Below, one piece after another: positions 48,001 through 59,910 of a stretch of DNA of 64,000 nt. The notes under the pieces were generated by a model. The model had not been told where the DNA came from and ran no database searches. It saw only the letters and a program-made list of their open reading frames with translations. How positions within the stretch are numbered: position 1 is the first letter of the stretch; every line of letters starts with the position of its first letter. This DNA comes from Chamaecrista fasciculata (lineage: Eukaryota; Streptophyta; Magnoliopsida; Fabales; Fabaceae), in contig QANZ01022037.1 in the NCBI GenBank assembly GCA_003254925.1, positions 65,871-129,870 on the forward strand, in the 5' to 3' direction. Made by a program: the position numbers and the translations under genes.

Positions 48001-49443
48001 TTTTAGGTATTTTTCTTCTGCTCCTCTGCCCACAGAACCATATAAACTCCCTAGACCTGCCCCTAAGAGGGAATCTAAGGCCTCTGATTTCAATCCACAT
48101 GAAGGTCCTACAGTGTTATCACCTCCAAGAAAGTCTAGGAGAGTGATGCCAGGACGTGATGGATTTGAAGGTAATTCATTGCAAGGAGATAAAATTGATG
48201 ACAATGCTGGTGACTTCAGGCAGACGGCTGGTGAGAATAGAGGCAAGAGTGAACAAGCTCCAATGTCAATAGATTTTTCTATCTTTGGATTAAAATCTCC
48301 AAATAGACCCACACTAAATAGGTAAAACAATATTGATCATCCAGTCAAAGTGGAGACCTTATGACCATTTATCATTGATTGGGTTGCGAAATTTCTTACT
48401 GTAGTCTCATCATAGGAAGTTTCATGAGAATTTTGCTTGGGTTGATACCATATTCGAAAAAGTGAAACTTAAGCAAATTGATTGCTAGAAAATCTGTTAT
48501 GCTTGAAGAGGGGAAGAACTTCTTGCTGAAAGTATTGCTATGTTGCATTTACTGATATACTTGGCTAGGATAATTTGATTTTCCTTGGGTTCATCATGTT
48601 GCTACATGGCATTAAATCCTGAAAATCTTTTCAAACTGATTTTTTTTAAAGATGAAAATTCTATTATTTGGAAAAGCATCAAATTTGGTCATCTATTTTT
48701 TCAAGTTCAAATTTCACTTAACTAAAAGTCGTGTCAGTCTCACTTAGGTTGACTCAGGTACTTGAAATCATGTCAAGGTTCTTCTGGTGTTCCTTTTTTT
48801 CAGCATTCAGGCCTTTTTTCGGCTATGTCTCTCACTAGATCTTTTAGGGTCATGCATTCTTTGGCTGCCACTTTGTATTTGTACCACACTGGTCTATTCA
48901 TTCACATCATTTTCCTTTATCATTATTTAACAACCCTTTAATCTTGATCTGGAACCTTGTGCCTCAATTAAAAAAAAAAAGCATTGCACAGGGTTGGCTA
49001 TTTCTTGACATTGATTCGGGTATTAGGTATATTAATGAATTTAACAACCCTTTAATTTTGATTTGGAACCTAGTGCCCCAATAAAAAAAAAAGCATTTCA
49101 CAGCGTTGGCTATTTCTTGACATTGAATCAGGTATTAGGTATATTAATGAACTTTTCAATGCCAATTATCAACAATCTAGTCTTTCTGAATTTAATTTTT
49201 GGCATGGACACTTGTCCAGATTCCATAATGGGAAATGATTCATAAGCTGTGACAAGTGGATTTTATGACTTAATGAACTGGGCTTATGATTCCATCATTT
49301 CTCTTTTTGGCCAAATGCCTGTTTCTTGCAATTTCTGCTTGTAATTGACGTTATTTAATTATTGTTCCATCTTGTGGTTCTGCAGTGCCGACAGGTCACA
49401 TTTAAAGAGAAAACTTGATCTAGAGTTCCAGCAGCCAGAATGA
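45038..49443 (+). CDS. CDK-activating kinase, CDKD type, copy 2
   Basis: Tandem duplicate of the upstream CDKD gene, same predicted role (CDK-activating and polymerase II tail kinase). Exons: 45038-45142, 45643-45941, 46027-46135, 47158-47283, 47697-47932, 48007-48321, 49386-49443. Every exon has exactly the same length as in copy 1, giving 415 aa. Exons 2-4 encode the same protein in both copies. Differences cluster at the N-terminus (MSELDPSKK here), the C-lobe (CLDLL for ALDLL, PPLRSL for PQLRSL) and the regulatory tail. All kinase motifs are intact: [37 protein letters not shown], and [12 protein letters not shown] at the end. Both copies therefore look functional. Introns align over most of their length, so the duplication is fairly recent. 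Confidence 0.95.
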
Positions 49444-50126
49444 ATATCCTGTGACTCTAGTCGTTTATATCCGGTACAATTGCTGATCTGCTATTGACAA
49501 AATTCAGTGAATCCTTCAAGGCTTTGATTGCATGGCATCCATGTCTCTTCTTTATGAGCCAAGATACTATGCATTTGTGGATCTTCAAAGGAAGAAGTAG
49601 CTGTTCCCGAAAATTGACTTCTTACTTGATTTGTAGTTGTGAGAGCAAAAAATAATATTACAGAAAAAAAAAAGTTCTGTAGTAGCACACTCTGCTTCCT
49701 TGTTTCTTCAATTTTTGTATCACGCTTCATGTAACTCAGTATTTTATTATATGGAAGGCTTTTTATTATGATGTGACATGTGAGGGCATTTTCTTGAGCC
49801 CTTGCCCTGTCTAGAGAACTGAACTTCAACACAAATTTGTTGATGAACTGTGAATTTTTCTCCTGGTGCAGACGGATTATCAATTCCAACAGCATACATA
49901 AGAAATTTATTGGAAGACATGGGGCTTCTTTATCCAAATTTTAAGGTCCCACTCAAATTAGTTTGTCATGGAATGGAATTTCACTGGGAAAAGTAACAAG
50001 AAGCTGAAATGAAATTTTGAATTCTCTCTTTATTGCTCTTGCTATTGAAGAATATTAATTGAAGACCTCACAATTGTTTTTTGTGACAGCAGCTTGTGTT
50101 AAATACAGTAAAGCCAGGAATCAAAT
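49444..50126. other. Intergenic CDKD copy 2 / MATE A
   Basis: Short converging 3' flanks. The stretch about 49766-50125 (GTGAGGGCATTTTCTTGAGC, then GACATGGGGCTTCTTTATCC, then GACCTCACAATTG) recurs at about 53983-54060 and 55850-55890. It is the left end of the segment duplicated with the MATE gene. A 148-codon minus-strand frame here has no recognisable domain and is not called. Confidence 0.55.
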
Positions 50127-53100
50127 TTATGAAGGGAGTTGTTCGAGTTTTTGATCCGGCAGCATTCTGTCTCTTAGCACTGGCGGAATAGATGAGCTCT
50201 CAACTCTGCTCCGAGCTTTTCTTGCCTAACAAGGAGAAACAAATATGTGAAGTTAACAGTATAATGCAGCAAGAATAATTGATGTGGAAATATGGAATGC
50301 CTTACTTCTTCCTCCCAATTAGTTCGAATCGTAATGGCAATGAAAAATATCACTTGTAGAGTAAATGCAGAGATGATCCCCAACCACATTCCCTGTTTTA
50401 GAGAAAAGGTTAGTGTTTATAGTTGCAAAAGAAAAAAAGCTTTCTTCTTTAAGTAGCAGAATTGTTTACCTTGGCTTTCATCTGCAAAGGAAAAGCTAAT
50501 ACAATAGCACAAGGAACTCCCACAAGATAAAAAGAGCCAAGATTTAAAAAGGCACCAATTTTCTGCCGGCCACATCCTGCAAAAATGCCTGGTTGTAGTA
50601 CACAAATTGATTTTAGTTGATTTTGGGAAGTAGCATTTTCCTAAAGAAAAAATAAAATGGTCAAAACTTCATTTTGGCCCTCGAACTAGGGTGAACTTCC
50701 TTGTTTTGGTCCTTTGTTAGAACCTGCTACTTGGACCCAAAAAAAAAAAAAATACAACTTGCTACTGAGTTTACTGAACTATATTGAAAATAGATAGAAA
50801 TTTGTGCCTGAACAAAAACAACATTGCAGAAGCAGTAAGATAGAAAGAAATACCCAAAACCCTCTTGGCATTAGAGAGGCCAAGAACTTGCTACTGAGTT
50901 TACCGAGTTATTTACATTATTGTTATAATGTATCATGGTTGGTTATGTAAAATGTTTTTGTCTGATGTTTTATTTTTATTAACGAATCTTATAACAAATA
51001 TACAAATAACCTCCTAGGAGCAGAAGAAATTTGAGTAGGGAATACCAGAAAATGCACTTTGGATTCCATCTAGGAAGCTAGAAACTGCCAGAAATGGCAT
51101 CATGGCTGCTACATATCTGATTACTTCTTTGTCATTGCTATAAACATGGCCCCAGAGGTTTCGTACTAGAATCATAACTGATGCTATTAACATGCCCAGA
51201 ATGAAGGCTATGGCTAACACAGCACGAACTGCTAGATAGGTAGCTTGTGGATTTCCTGCCCCAAGTTCATTTGAAACCCGTATACTGTGAAACACAAGGT
51301 TGAAGATTCAGTTCCATGCATTTAGAAAAACTAGAGTTTCACCCAAAGTGAGTACATAATGAAGTACCTTGCAGCAGCACTGTATCCAAAGGGGATCATC
51401 CAAGCTAGCCCAAATGTATTAAGGCTGCAAAATTGTTCAATATTTTTCAGAAGTAGATAAGAGATGCATATGAAGGACAGAAGGAGTGAGTAATGTTGTA
51501 TAATGTATAGTTTATAGATGCTAACCATATTGAGAGTACTGGAGTTTCTACTCTTGGGTTAGGAAGGAGACCAGATAAGAGAACCATCAGCTCAAATGTC
51601 CACACTTTCAAGCTGTCAAAGTTTATTAGCAAATATTAACTGCTGACTAAAATCCTATTTTGATCCCACAAAAGATTAGTGTTTTATCAAATTAGTCTCT
51701 CAGAGATTTCGTCACAATTTAATCCATCATAAACTATTTTGTTATCAATGAATGACAAACTCTTTATCTAATATTTAACTAAATTTATTAGATATTGTTG
51801 TTAATTGAAGACATAACATCATTAGTTAATGACATAATATTTTAACTAAAACATAAACAAATTTTATTTTCATATTAACAAAACAAATTTGTAAAAAAAT
51901 CTATAAATCTTGTGTAAAATCTTAAAAAATTAGAAAATCACATATAATGACTAACTTTAATGACAAAAAAATGTGTTCATGTGGCAATCAACATGTCATT
52001 TTATCAAATAATCCTCTTACATCTTTATTTAATGTTATTCCGTAATTTATTTAGTAAAGAACAAGTAGGTGCTAAAATTGATGACAAAACAAATTGTGAT
52101 GGACTAAATTGAGAAGAGAAATCCAAGAAGGGCCAAAATGAAAAAAAAAAAGTCAGTACTTGAGGGACTGAAATGGGGTTGTAGTCATTAACCCCTTAAG
52201 AACTAAAGTGTATCTAGCTTGGAGAAAAATTAGAATCTGAGTCCAACAGTTACCATACCAGAGCATAATAGCTGAAGAAACAGAAAGTTTAAGGAAGTCA
52301 AGCCAATTATGCAGGGCCATCTTTGAAAAACCAGTCCATGATTGTTTGCAAGAAGAAGAGAACTTAACATACAGAGAAATCAATATCACATTAACCCAAT
52401 ATGATATGGAATTAGCTAAGGCTGATCCTCTACTTCCAAGCCCAGATTTGAATACCAAAACCCAACACAAAAGGATGTGAAGCAAAGCTGAAATCCCTGA
52501 GGTTATCACCATTGGAAAGATGATATTTTGAGCTTGCAAGAACTTGAGGATGCATTGAAGCAAGCCATAAGCAAATAGGCTTGGAATCATGAAACGAGCA
52601 TATAAGGCAGCTTCCTGTGATATGGCTTTGTCTTGGTGCATAGCAACTAGAATAGGTTCTGTGTTTGCCCAGATGATGGCAAGGAATACACTAGTCACTG
52701 ATACAAGAAGCATGGATCTCTGCATGTGTATTCCAAGCATATGGTGTTGTCCTGCTCCAAATGATTGGCCACAAAATGTGTCCAATGCACTTGCCAATCC
52801 CATCTGATAAAATGAGTACAAAATTGACGTGACAGTAAGAATTTACCAAGGTTTTAAAAATCAGACCAGTCATTGAACCGGACCATGCACTAATTCTCAG
52901 TCAAAACAGGTCGATCCGATCTGATTTTAAAAACTATGGAATTTACTTAATCATACAAGCAATTACAAAATATAGCTAAAAGTTTTGATTTTGACGAGAC
53001 TCCTTCATTCTAACTAAAGAAGTAGAATTGACGAGAGTTGGATCTAACAGAAGAGACTAGTCCCTCACAACATGATAAACTTAAATTCGAATGCCGGTTA

Positions 53101-53412
53101 CGAGAGGTGTTCATATTTAATGTTTGATATTATATTAAACAAAATTGTCTTCAGTGGAGGATATAGAAACCAAAAAATAAAAGAAGTACAAGGAAATGGG
53201 AAAGCTACCAATAAGGCAAAGCTGATGCCCGAAGCAAAAGAAGTGGCCATGGAAGCACCAGAGAGATGAAGAGTACCAAGATGACCAACAAACATGACAG
53301 AAATGGTTTGAAGACTGTACTGTAGGAATCCCACAGAGAACATAGGAAGTGCTAACCATAATTGTCTCTTCACTTCTTTCATTGCCTCATTCATTCTCTT
53401 GTATTCTCTCAT
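50127..53412 (-). CDS. MATE/DTX efflux transporter, copy A
   Basis: Multidrug and toxic compound extrusion family (plant DETOXIFICATION, DTX14-16-like subgroup): proton-coupled export of organic cations or secondary metabolites at plasma or vacuolar membrane. Exons: 53412-53209, 52803-52259, 51612-51526, 51424-51368, 51284-51046, 50588-50470, 50392-50306, 50225-50127; 478 aa, about 12 membrane helices. Start at ATG 53412 (MREYKRMNEAM), since an in-frame stop lies upstream. Motifs: [94 protein letters not shown]. The TM7 motif reads SVSSAIML, where copy B has SVPSAIML: Ser244 replaces a conserved proline. The tail is longer than copy B's (ends LPDQKLEQLPS). Confidence 0.93.
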
Positions 53413-53821
53413 CTTTCCACTTCCATTCACTTTCAAATTCTTTCTCAGATGTTCATGCTATGTAATAGTACTTTGTTTTCTTTTTCTCTAAGTAACCCTT
53501 ATGAGTTATGACCATTAATGTAATTCACAAATCCATATAAAGATAAAAAAAATATAAGAAAAATTGGGTGATGTAACAATGTTTAATGAAACTTCTATAC
53601 GAGGTCAAGTGGTCGCATATAGATATCATAATTGGCCATGTGAGTGTTTTCTGTTTCAAGTTTAAAACAACGGGGCTAGTGGGGTTAATTGCCAATTTTA
53701 TGTTTTTAACTTTGCCATATTAGTTCATTGAGGGTTTTTTAAACATTTGTGTCACAATTTCGATTCTTGTGGTCCCTACTTTCCATTTCTTTCCCTTTTT
53801 TGAATAAACTTCCATTCCGCT

Positions 53822-53853
<32 letters not shown>

Positions 53854-54080
53854 AATCCCTTTTTCTATTTTAAAATTGATAAATTGAAAAAAAAAATAAA
53901 AAGTTAAATATTTTTAGAGAAATTATTTAAAAATAAATTCTTAATACTTAAAAAAATTATTCTAAGAAGGTTTTTTTTTATTGGGATGTGACTTGTGAGG
54001 GCATTTCCTTGAGCCCTTGATGTGTCCGGGGAAGACATGGGGCTTCATTATCCAAATTTTAAGGACAAAATCTCATTTTA
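53413..54080. other. Upstream of MATE A and duplication junction
   Basis: 53413-53672 is shared with 59940-60213 upstream of MATE B (ending TTTTCTGTTTCAAGTTTAAA). It is followed by unique AT-rich DNA with a long TA microsatellite (about 53821-53850). From about 53983 the 3' flank of the MATE unit starts again (GTGAGGGCATTTCCTTGAGC). The join between the two tandem units therefore lies between about 53673 and 53983. Confidence 0.6.
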
Positions 54081-55441
54081 GGGTGTGTTTGGAATATAAG
54101 TATGTAATGAAATGATGATTTTATATAATGAAATGATAATGAGAAAATCATGTAATGAAAATGGAATGTAAAATGGTGTTTGGATTGTTTGAGGTGTAAT
54201 GAAAAAAATAGGGTGTGAAATTATATAAAAGGGTATATAATGATTGTGGTTGGTTGAAATAATTATATGGGTTTTTGAAAATTGTATAGGGGTAAAATTG
54301 GTAGTTGATAATGGAATAAAATGGAGATATTGAAATGATGTTTTGACTTTTGGTTGTGGTTGTTATGAAATGAAATGATAATGAAATTGTCTTGGAATGT
54401 GTGCTAAAGGTGAATATTTGTAATGAAGGTTGGAGTTGCTTTATGTAATGAAATGAAAAGGACCAAAATGCAAATAACATGAAAATTTTAAAAACCTTCT
54501 ATTTGGTCCACGATTTTATATCGATTCAACGAATCGGTCCTTACGAAGTGAAATGTTGTCTTGGCCTATAAAAAATCGCATTCATCAACGATTCGGTCTC
54601 TTTCTCAAATACAATAATCAAAAAATATATTCTGGGACTAAAATAGAAGAATAATATCTACAAATTCATGGACCAAATAATTTATCTTCAACTAACAACA
54701 AATTGTTATGCAGAATTTGATAAATAATTTCAATATCATACCGTACATAAAAAAATAAGATAATTATATGAAAAAATAATAATATATTTAAAAGATTATT
54801 GTTTTTTAATTTTATTTTTAAATTTTTATACTAGAGAAAGGACCAAAATGTATATTTTTGGGGTATATTTGCTGAGTTGGTATAATTCCAAGAACTAAAA
54901 TAAATTTTTTGAGTAAATTAGTATAAATAATATATAATATAATATAATATATTTGTAAAATAAAAATATTTTATATATTATTATATTATGTATATATATA
55001 TATACCTGAGAGTGTGGCATATATATAATATATTATTATGATATAATATCTATATATATTGTAATTATAATATATATATATATATATATGTGTGTGTGAG
55101 AGAGAGGGGTGTGGGTAAGAAAAGAAGAAAAAAATAGTAAGAAATAATGTATAAAGAGAGAAAGTTGTAAGTGTAATAAATGAGGGTATTGAAAATTACT
55201 ATTTTGCCAAATAGTTTTTTTTATATTTGTATTAGAATATAGGTAATTATAGGTATTTGAGTAGGGGTATGTTAGTAATTGAGTATGAAAAATATAATGA
55301 AATGATGTAATGAAATAATATTTTTATAATAAGTTTGTAATTGGAAAACAAACAGCTATTTTGCACTGTAGCTCAAGTTATGTATTGAAAATGAAGATAA
55401 TGAATTTGTATTGATTTTATAATCCCTACCCAAACACACCC
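54081..55441. mobile_element. Probable PIF/Harbinger-like non-autonomous element
   Basis: Ends GGGTGTGTTTGG and CCAAACACACCC are inverted over at least 12 bp, and TTA is duplicated on both sides (54078-54080 and 55442-55444), as in PIF/Harbinger elements. The interior is very AT-rich with repeated TAATGAAATGAT text, a TTTGGTCC-type fold-back fragment near 54490-54680 and TA repeats. There is no transposase frame. Its arms are poorly conserved, so it may be composite. It splits the 3' flank of MATE B. Confidence 0.55.
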
Positions 55442-55922
55442 TTAGTCATCAAACTATTAGGTGAATTCCGTTTTGATTATCAAAATTCTTTTGGTTCCAT
55501 TTTGGTCCTCATATTTTTTATTTATTCTATTGTTAATCCAAACATGATTCCGTCTGATTTATGCTGTTATCTTCGAACTAAATTAAATGATTTCTCTCTC
55601 ATATGTGTGTTTTAATAAGTGAGTTGACCAAGAAAAAAAAAAGTTCATCATCTTTTAAAAAAAAATCAACAACAAATTTATGTATAGGATAGAAATAATG
55701 GTAGAAATAAGACATAATCATGTTTCGGATGAATGATAGAACGAATTGGAAAATTTGAGGACCAAAACAAAAGAAAAAAAGTTTGAGGATCAAAATCAGA
55801 TTTTGACCAATTAATTTATTATGCAAAGGATATTTTATTTCATCTAAGACCTCACAATTGGTTCTTTGTGACAACAGCTTCTGTGTTATACAGTAAAGCC
55901 AGAAATCAGATATTATGAATTT
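55442..55922. other. 3' flank of MATE B with a repeat
   Basis: Fold-back of the TTTGGTCC type at about 55450-55835 ('TTTTGGTTCCATTTTGGTCC' against 'GAGGACCAAAACAAAAG'), then sequence homologous to the MATE A 3' flank (GACCTCACAATTGG). No gene. Confidence 0.55.
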
Positions 55923-58900
55923 TTAATCTGGCAGTATTCTGTCACGTAGCGTTGGCGGGATAGATGAGCTCTCAACTCTGCTCTGAGCTTTTATTGCCTA
56001 AAAAGGAGAAACATATATGTGAAGTTGACAAAATAATGAAGCAAGAATAATGCAATAGCCAAAGTATGAATATTAATGTGGGATGCCTTACTTCTTCCTC
56101 CCAATTAGTTCTAATCGTAATGGCAATGAAAAATATCACTTGCAGAGTAAATGCAGAGATGATCCCTAACCACAGTCCCTGTTTTAGAGAAAAAGGCTAG
56201 TTTTTATAGTTGCAAAAGAAAAAAAGTTTTCTTCTTGAAGTAGCAGAATTGTTACCTTGGCTTTCATCTGCAAAGGAAAAGCTAATACAATAGCACAAGG
56301 AACTCCCACAAGATAAAAAGAGCCAAGATTCACAAAGGCACCAATTTTCTGCCACCCACATCCTGCAAGAATGCCTGGTTGTAGTACACAAATTGATATG
56401 TTAGTTCATTTTGGGGAGTAGCATTTTCCAAATTGAAAAAAATGGTCAAAACCTCATTTTGATTCTCAAACTATTGAGTGAATTCTGCTTTGGTTCTCAA
56501 ACTTTCCCATTTGTTCTATTGTTAGTTCAATATATGATTTTGTTTGGTTTTTGCCGTGATTTCTGACATGGACAATTATGATGAATGATTTCTTTCTCAT
56601 ACGTGTCCTAATAAGTTAGTTGATAGAGAGATAAATAAAAATCTTCCTTCTCAATCACAAGTTATAGATAAAATTGCAGTTGATTTTTATTTCTAAGAAC
56701 GAAGATTTTTCTTTCCACTCTTTCAAGTTCCAATTCACTTATTACGACACATATGAGAAAGAAATCGTCGAAGTCAGGTATCTAGCTCAAAGATAACAAT
56801 AAAAATCAGACGAAATCATGTTTTGGACTAACAATAGAACAAATGAAAAAGTTTGAAGACTAAAACGAAATTCACTCTAGAACTTGAGGACCAAAATAAG
56901 GTTTTGACTGAAAAAATTATATAAAAGTTCCTTATAAATTAGTATAAGGTTCTTCTATCATGATTGGTTATGTAAAATGTTTTTGTCATGTGTACGTTTT
57001 ATATTTTATTAGGGAGTCTCATAGAAAATATACAAATAACCTCCTAGGAGGGGGAAAAATCTGAGTAGGAAATACCAGTAAGTGCACTTTGGATTCCATC
57101 TAGGAAGCTAGAAATGGCTAGAATTGGCATCATGTGTGCTACATATCTGATTACTTCTCTGTCATTACTATAAACATGGCCCCAGAGGTTTCGTACTAGA
57201 ATCATAACTGATGCTATTAACATGCCCATAATGAAGGCTATGGCTAACACTGCACGAACTGCTAGACATGTAGCTTTTGGGTTTCCTGCCCCAAGTTCAT
57301 TTGAAACTCTTACACTGTGAAACACAAGGTTCCAGACTCAGTTCCATATAGAATTTGGCTAAAATGCAAAAAAATTCTCCTAAACTTTAATCACTGTACC
57401 TTTGAATAATGACAAAATATCTCATAAACTTATTGTGCAAATAACTTCTAATCAAGTTTCTTTGTAATTTTATGATTATTGTTGTATTTTACATTGATCC
57501 AAACTAAAAATTAACAATTGTTGTAATTAATCGTAGCCGGAAAACTAAAAAACTTCAGAATTTTTCAATGAAAATTTTAACAGAGTTATTTGCACAAAAA
57601 TAGAAAGTTCAGGAGAGTTTTTGGCATAGTGACCTAAGTTCATGAGGGTTTTCTATATTTTAGCCCATAGGGGATAATGAAGTACCTTGCAGCAGCACTG
57701 CATCCAAAGGGGATCATCCAAGCTAGCCCAAATGTATTAAGGCTGCAAAATTGTTCAATATTTTTCATGCCCATATTTAGATACTTGAAGGAGATAAGAG
57801 ATGCATATGAAGGACAGAAGGAGTAATGTTGTATAATGTATAGTTTATAGATGCTAACCATATTGAGAGTACTGAAGTTTCTACTGTTGGGTTAGGAAGA
57901 AGACCAGACAAGAGAACCATCAGCTCAAATGTCCACACTTTTAAGCTGTCCAAGTTTGATAGCAAATATTAACTGCTGACTAAAACACTTTTTTGATCCC
58001 ACACATATTAGTGTTTTTTCAATTTAATCTTTCATAAAATTTTCTTTTCAACTTGGTCCCTTACAAATTGTTTTGTCATCAATATTAACTCCCCTATCTG
58101 ATACTAAACTAAATTTATGGGATATTATCAGTAATTGAAGACTTAATATCATTTGCTAATGATATAGTATTTTAACTAACACAAACAAATTTTAATTTTA
58201 TATTAACAAAACAAATTTGTAAAAAATCTTTAAATCTCATGTAAAATCTTTAAAATTTATAAAATCACAACTTGTGACTAACTTTAATAAAAAAAACTGT
58301 GTTCATGTGACAGTTAACATGTCATTTATCGATTAATCATGTTATATCTTCAATTGATTTTGTTACGTAATCAATTTGTAAAGAACTAGATAGTGGGGCT
58401 ATAATTGATGACAAAACAAATTGTGATGGACTAAATTGAGAAGAAAACTGAATATGCTCCAAATGAAAGAAAAAAAAAAGTAAATACATGAGGGACCAAA
58501 ATGGGGTTTTAGTCATTAACTGCTTCAGAACTCTGTATATCTAGCTTGGAGAAAAATAGAGTTTGAGTCCAAAAGTTACCATACCAGAGCATAATAGCTG
58601 AAGGAACAGAAAGTTTAAGGAAGTCAACCGAATTATGCAGAGCCATCTTTGAAAAGCCAGTCCATGATTCTTTGCAGGAAGAAGAGAACTTAACAAACAG
58701 AGAAATCAATACCACATTTACCCAATATGATATGGAATTAGCTAAGGCTGCCCCTTTACTTCCAAGCCCAGACTTGAATACCAAAACCCAACACAAAAGG
58801 ATGTGAAGCAAAGCTGAAATCCCTGAGGTTATCACCATTGGGAACACTACATTTTGTGCTTGCAAGAACTTGAGAATGCACTGAAGCAAGCCATAAGCAA

Positions 58901-59910
58901 ATAAGCTTGGAATCATGAAACGAGCATATAAGGCAGCTTCCTGTGATATGGCTTTGTCTTGGTGCATAGCAATGAGAATAGGTTCTGTGTTTGCCCAGAT
59001 GATGGCAAGGAATACACTAGTCACTGATACGAGAAGCATGGATCTCTGCATGTGTATTCCAAGCATATGGTGCTGTCCTGCTCCAAATGATTGGCCACAA
59101 AATGTGTCCAATGCACTTGCCAATCCCATCTGATAAAATGAGTACAAAATTGACGTGACAGTGCGAAATGGGAATTTATCAAGGTTTTAGAAACCGGACC
59201 GGTCAATACATCAATCGTAATACCAATGGTTCAACCGTAGTCGGATCAGTAAACTTTCTAAATAGGTTCAACCACTAACCTGGTCGGTTTTTGCCGATCC
59301 TTCAAGACCAATTTTTCCAAAACTTGACTGGTTTTCTGGCAGGATTGTTTTCTTATTCTTTTAGATCAGACCATCATGGTCCAAGCCGGGCAAACCCACC
59401 GGTCCAGTCCAATTCTAAAAGCTATAGAATTTACTTAATCATACAAGCAACTACATTTACATATATAGCTGAAATTTAGGTTTGATTTTGATGAGACTCC
59501 TTCATGCAAACTAAAAAAGTAGAACAATCAGGAGTTGGGTCTAATTGAATGGACTAATGTTTCATAACGTGATGAATTCAAGCTCGAATCTCGATTGAGA
59601 GAGTTGTTAATGCACTTGATAGTATTTCGAACAAGATTACATCCAACAGAGAATACATGTGAAACACCTATAAAACTAAAGAAGTATAAGGCAATAGGAA
59701 ACTTACTAATAAGGCAAAGCCGGTGACTGAAGCAAAAGAAGTGGCCATGGAAGCACCAGAGAGATGAAGAGTACCAAGATGACCAACAAACATGACAGAT
59801 ATGGTTTGAAGACTGTACTGTAGGATTCCCACTGAGGACATAGGAAGTGCTAACCACAATTGTCTCTTCACTTCTTCCACCGCCTCATTCATTCTCTTGT
59901 CTTCTCTCAT
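55923..59910 (-). CDS. MATE/DTX efflux transporter, copy B
   Basis: Recent tandem duplicate of copy A with the same predicted role. Exons: 59910-59707, 59129-58585, 57945-57859, 57742-57686, 57314-57076, 56374-56256, 56178-56092, 55997-55923. Exons 1-7 have exactly the lengths of copy A; the last is shorter, giving 470 aa ending SSIPPTLRDRILPD. Start MREDKRMNEAVEEVKRQL. Motifs: [28 protein letters not shown] with the family's proline, [41 protein letters not shown]. Introns are longer than in copy A because of later insertions (a fold-back of about 310 bp in intron 4 at 57356-57667, repeats in introns 1 and 5). All splice sites are canonical and the frame is intact. Confidence 0.93.
56440..56915. 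repeat. Fold-back repeat in MATE B intron 5
   Basis: 'CTCATTTTGATTCTCAAACT' at the left is mirrored by 'GAGGACCAAAATAAGGTTTTG' text at the right, with inner arms CTTATTACGACACATATGAG and its counterpart. Same family as 16905-17360. In copy A the corresponding intron holds only a short TTTTGGTCC remnant (about 50670-50740). Confidence 0.6.
57356..57667. repeat. Fold-back insertion in MATE B intron 4
   Basis: Starts GGCTAAAATGCAAAAAAATT and ends ..GGTTTTCTATATTTTAGCCC, with 'CTCCTAAACTTT' / 'AAAGTTCAGGAGAG' arms. Copy A intron 4 is only about 83 bp and lacks it, so it arrived after the duplication. A related fragment lies at about 60440-60600. Confidence 0.65.
59181..59424. repeat. Inverted repeat with ACCGG(A/T)CC ends in MATE B intron 1
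   Basis: GTTTTAGAAACCGGACCGG near the left end pairs with CCACCGGTCCAGTCCAATTC at the right. A shorter, decayed version occupies the same intron of copy A (about 52853-52933, AACCGGACCATGC). The insertion therefore predates the A/B duplication, and copy A has lost most of it. Confidence 0.6.

Noticed and set aside
49491..49937. 148-codon minus-strand frame between CDKD copy 2 and MATE A
   Set aside because: No motif, and the region is the 3' flank of duplicated genes; the corresponding sequence in the second MATE unit does not keep the frame.
57985..58515. Possible new fold-back insertion in MATE B intron 2
   Set aside because: The same text is present in MATE A (about 51645-52190), so it predates the duplication and is ordinary shared intron sequence with a decayed repeat.
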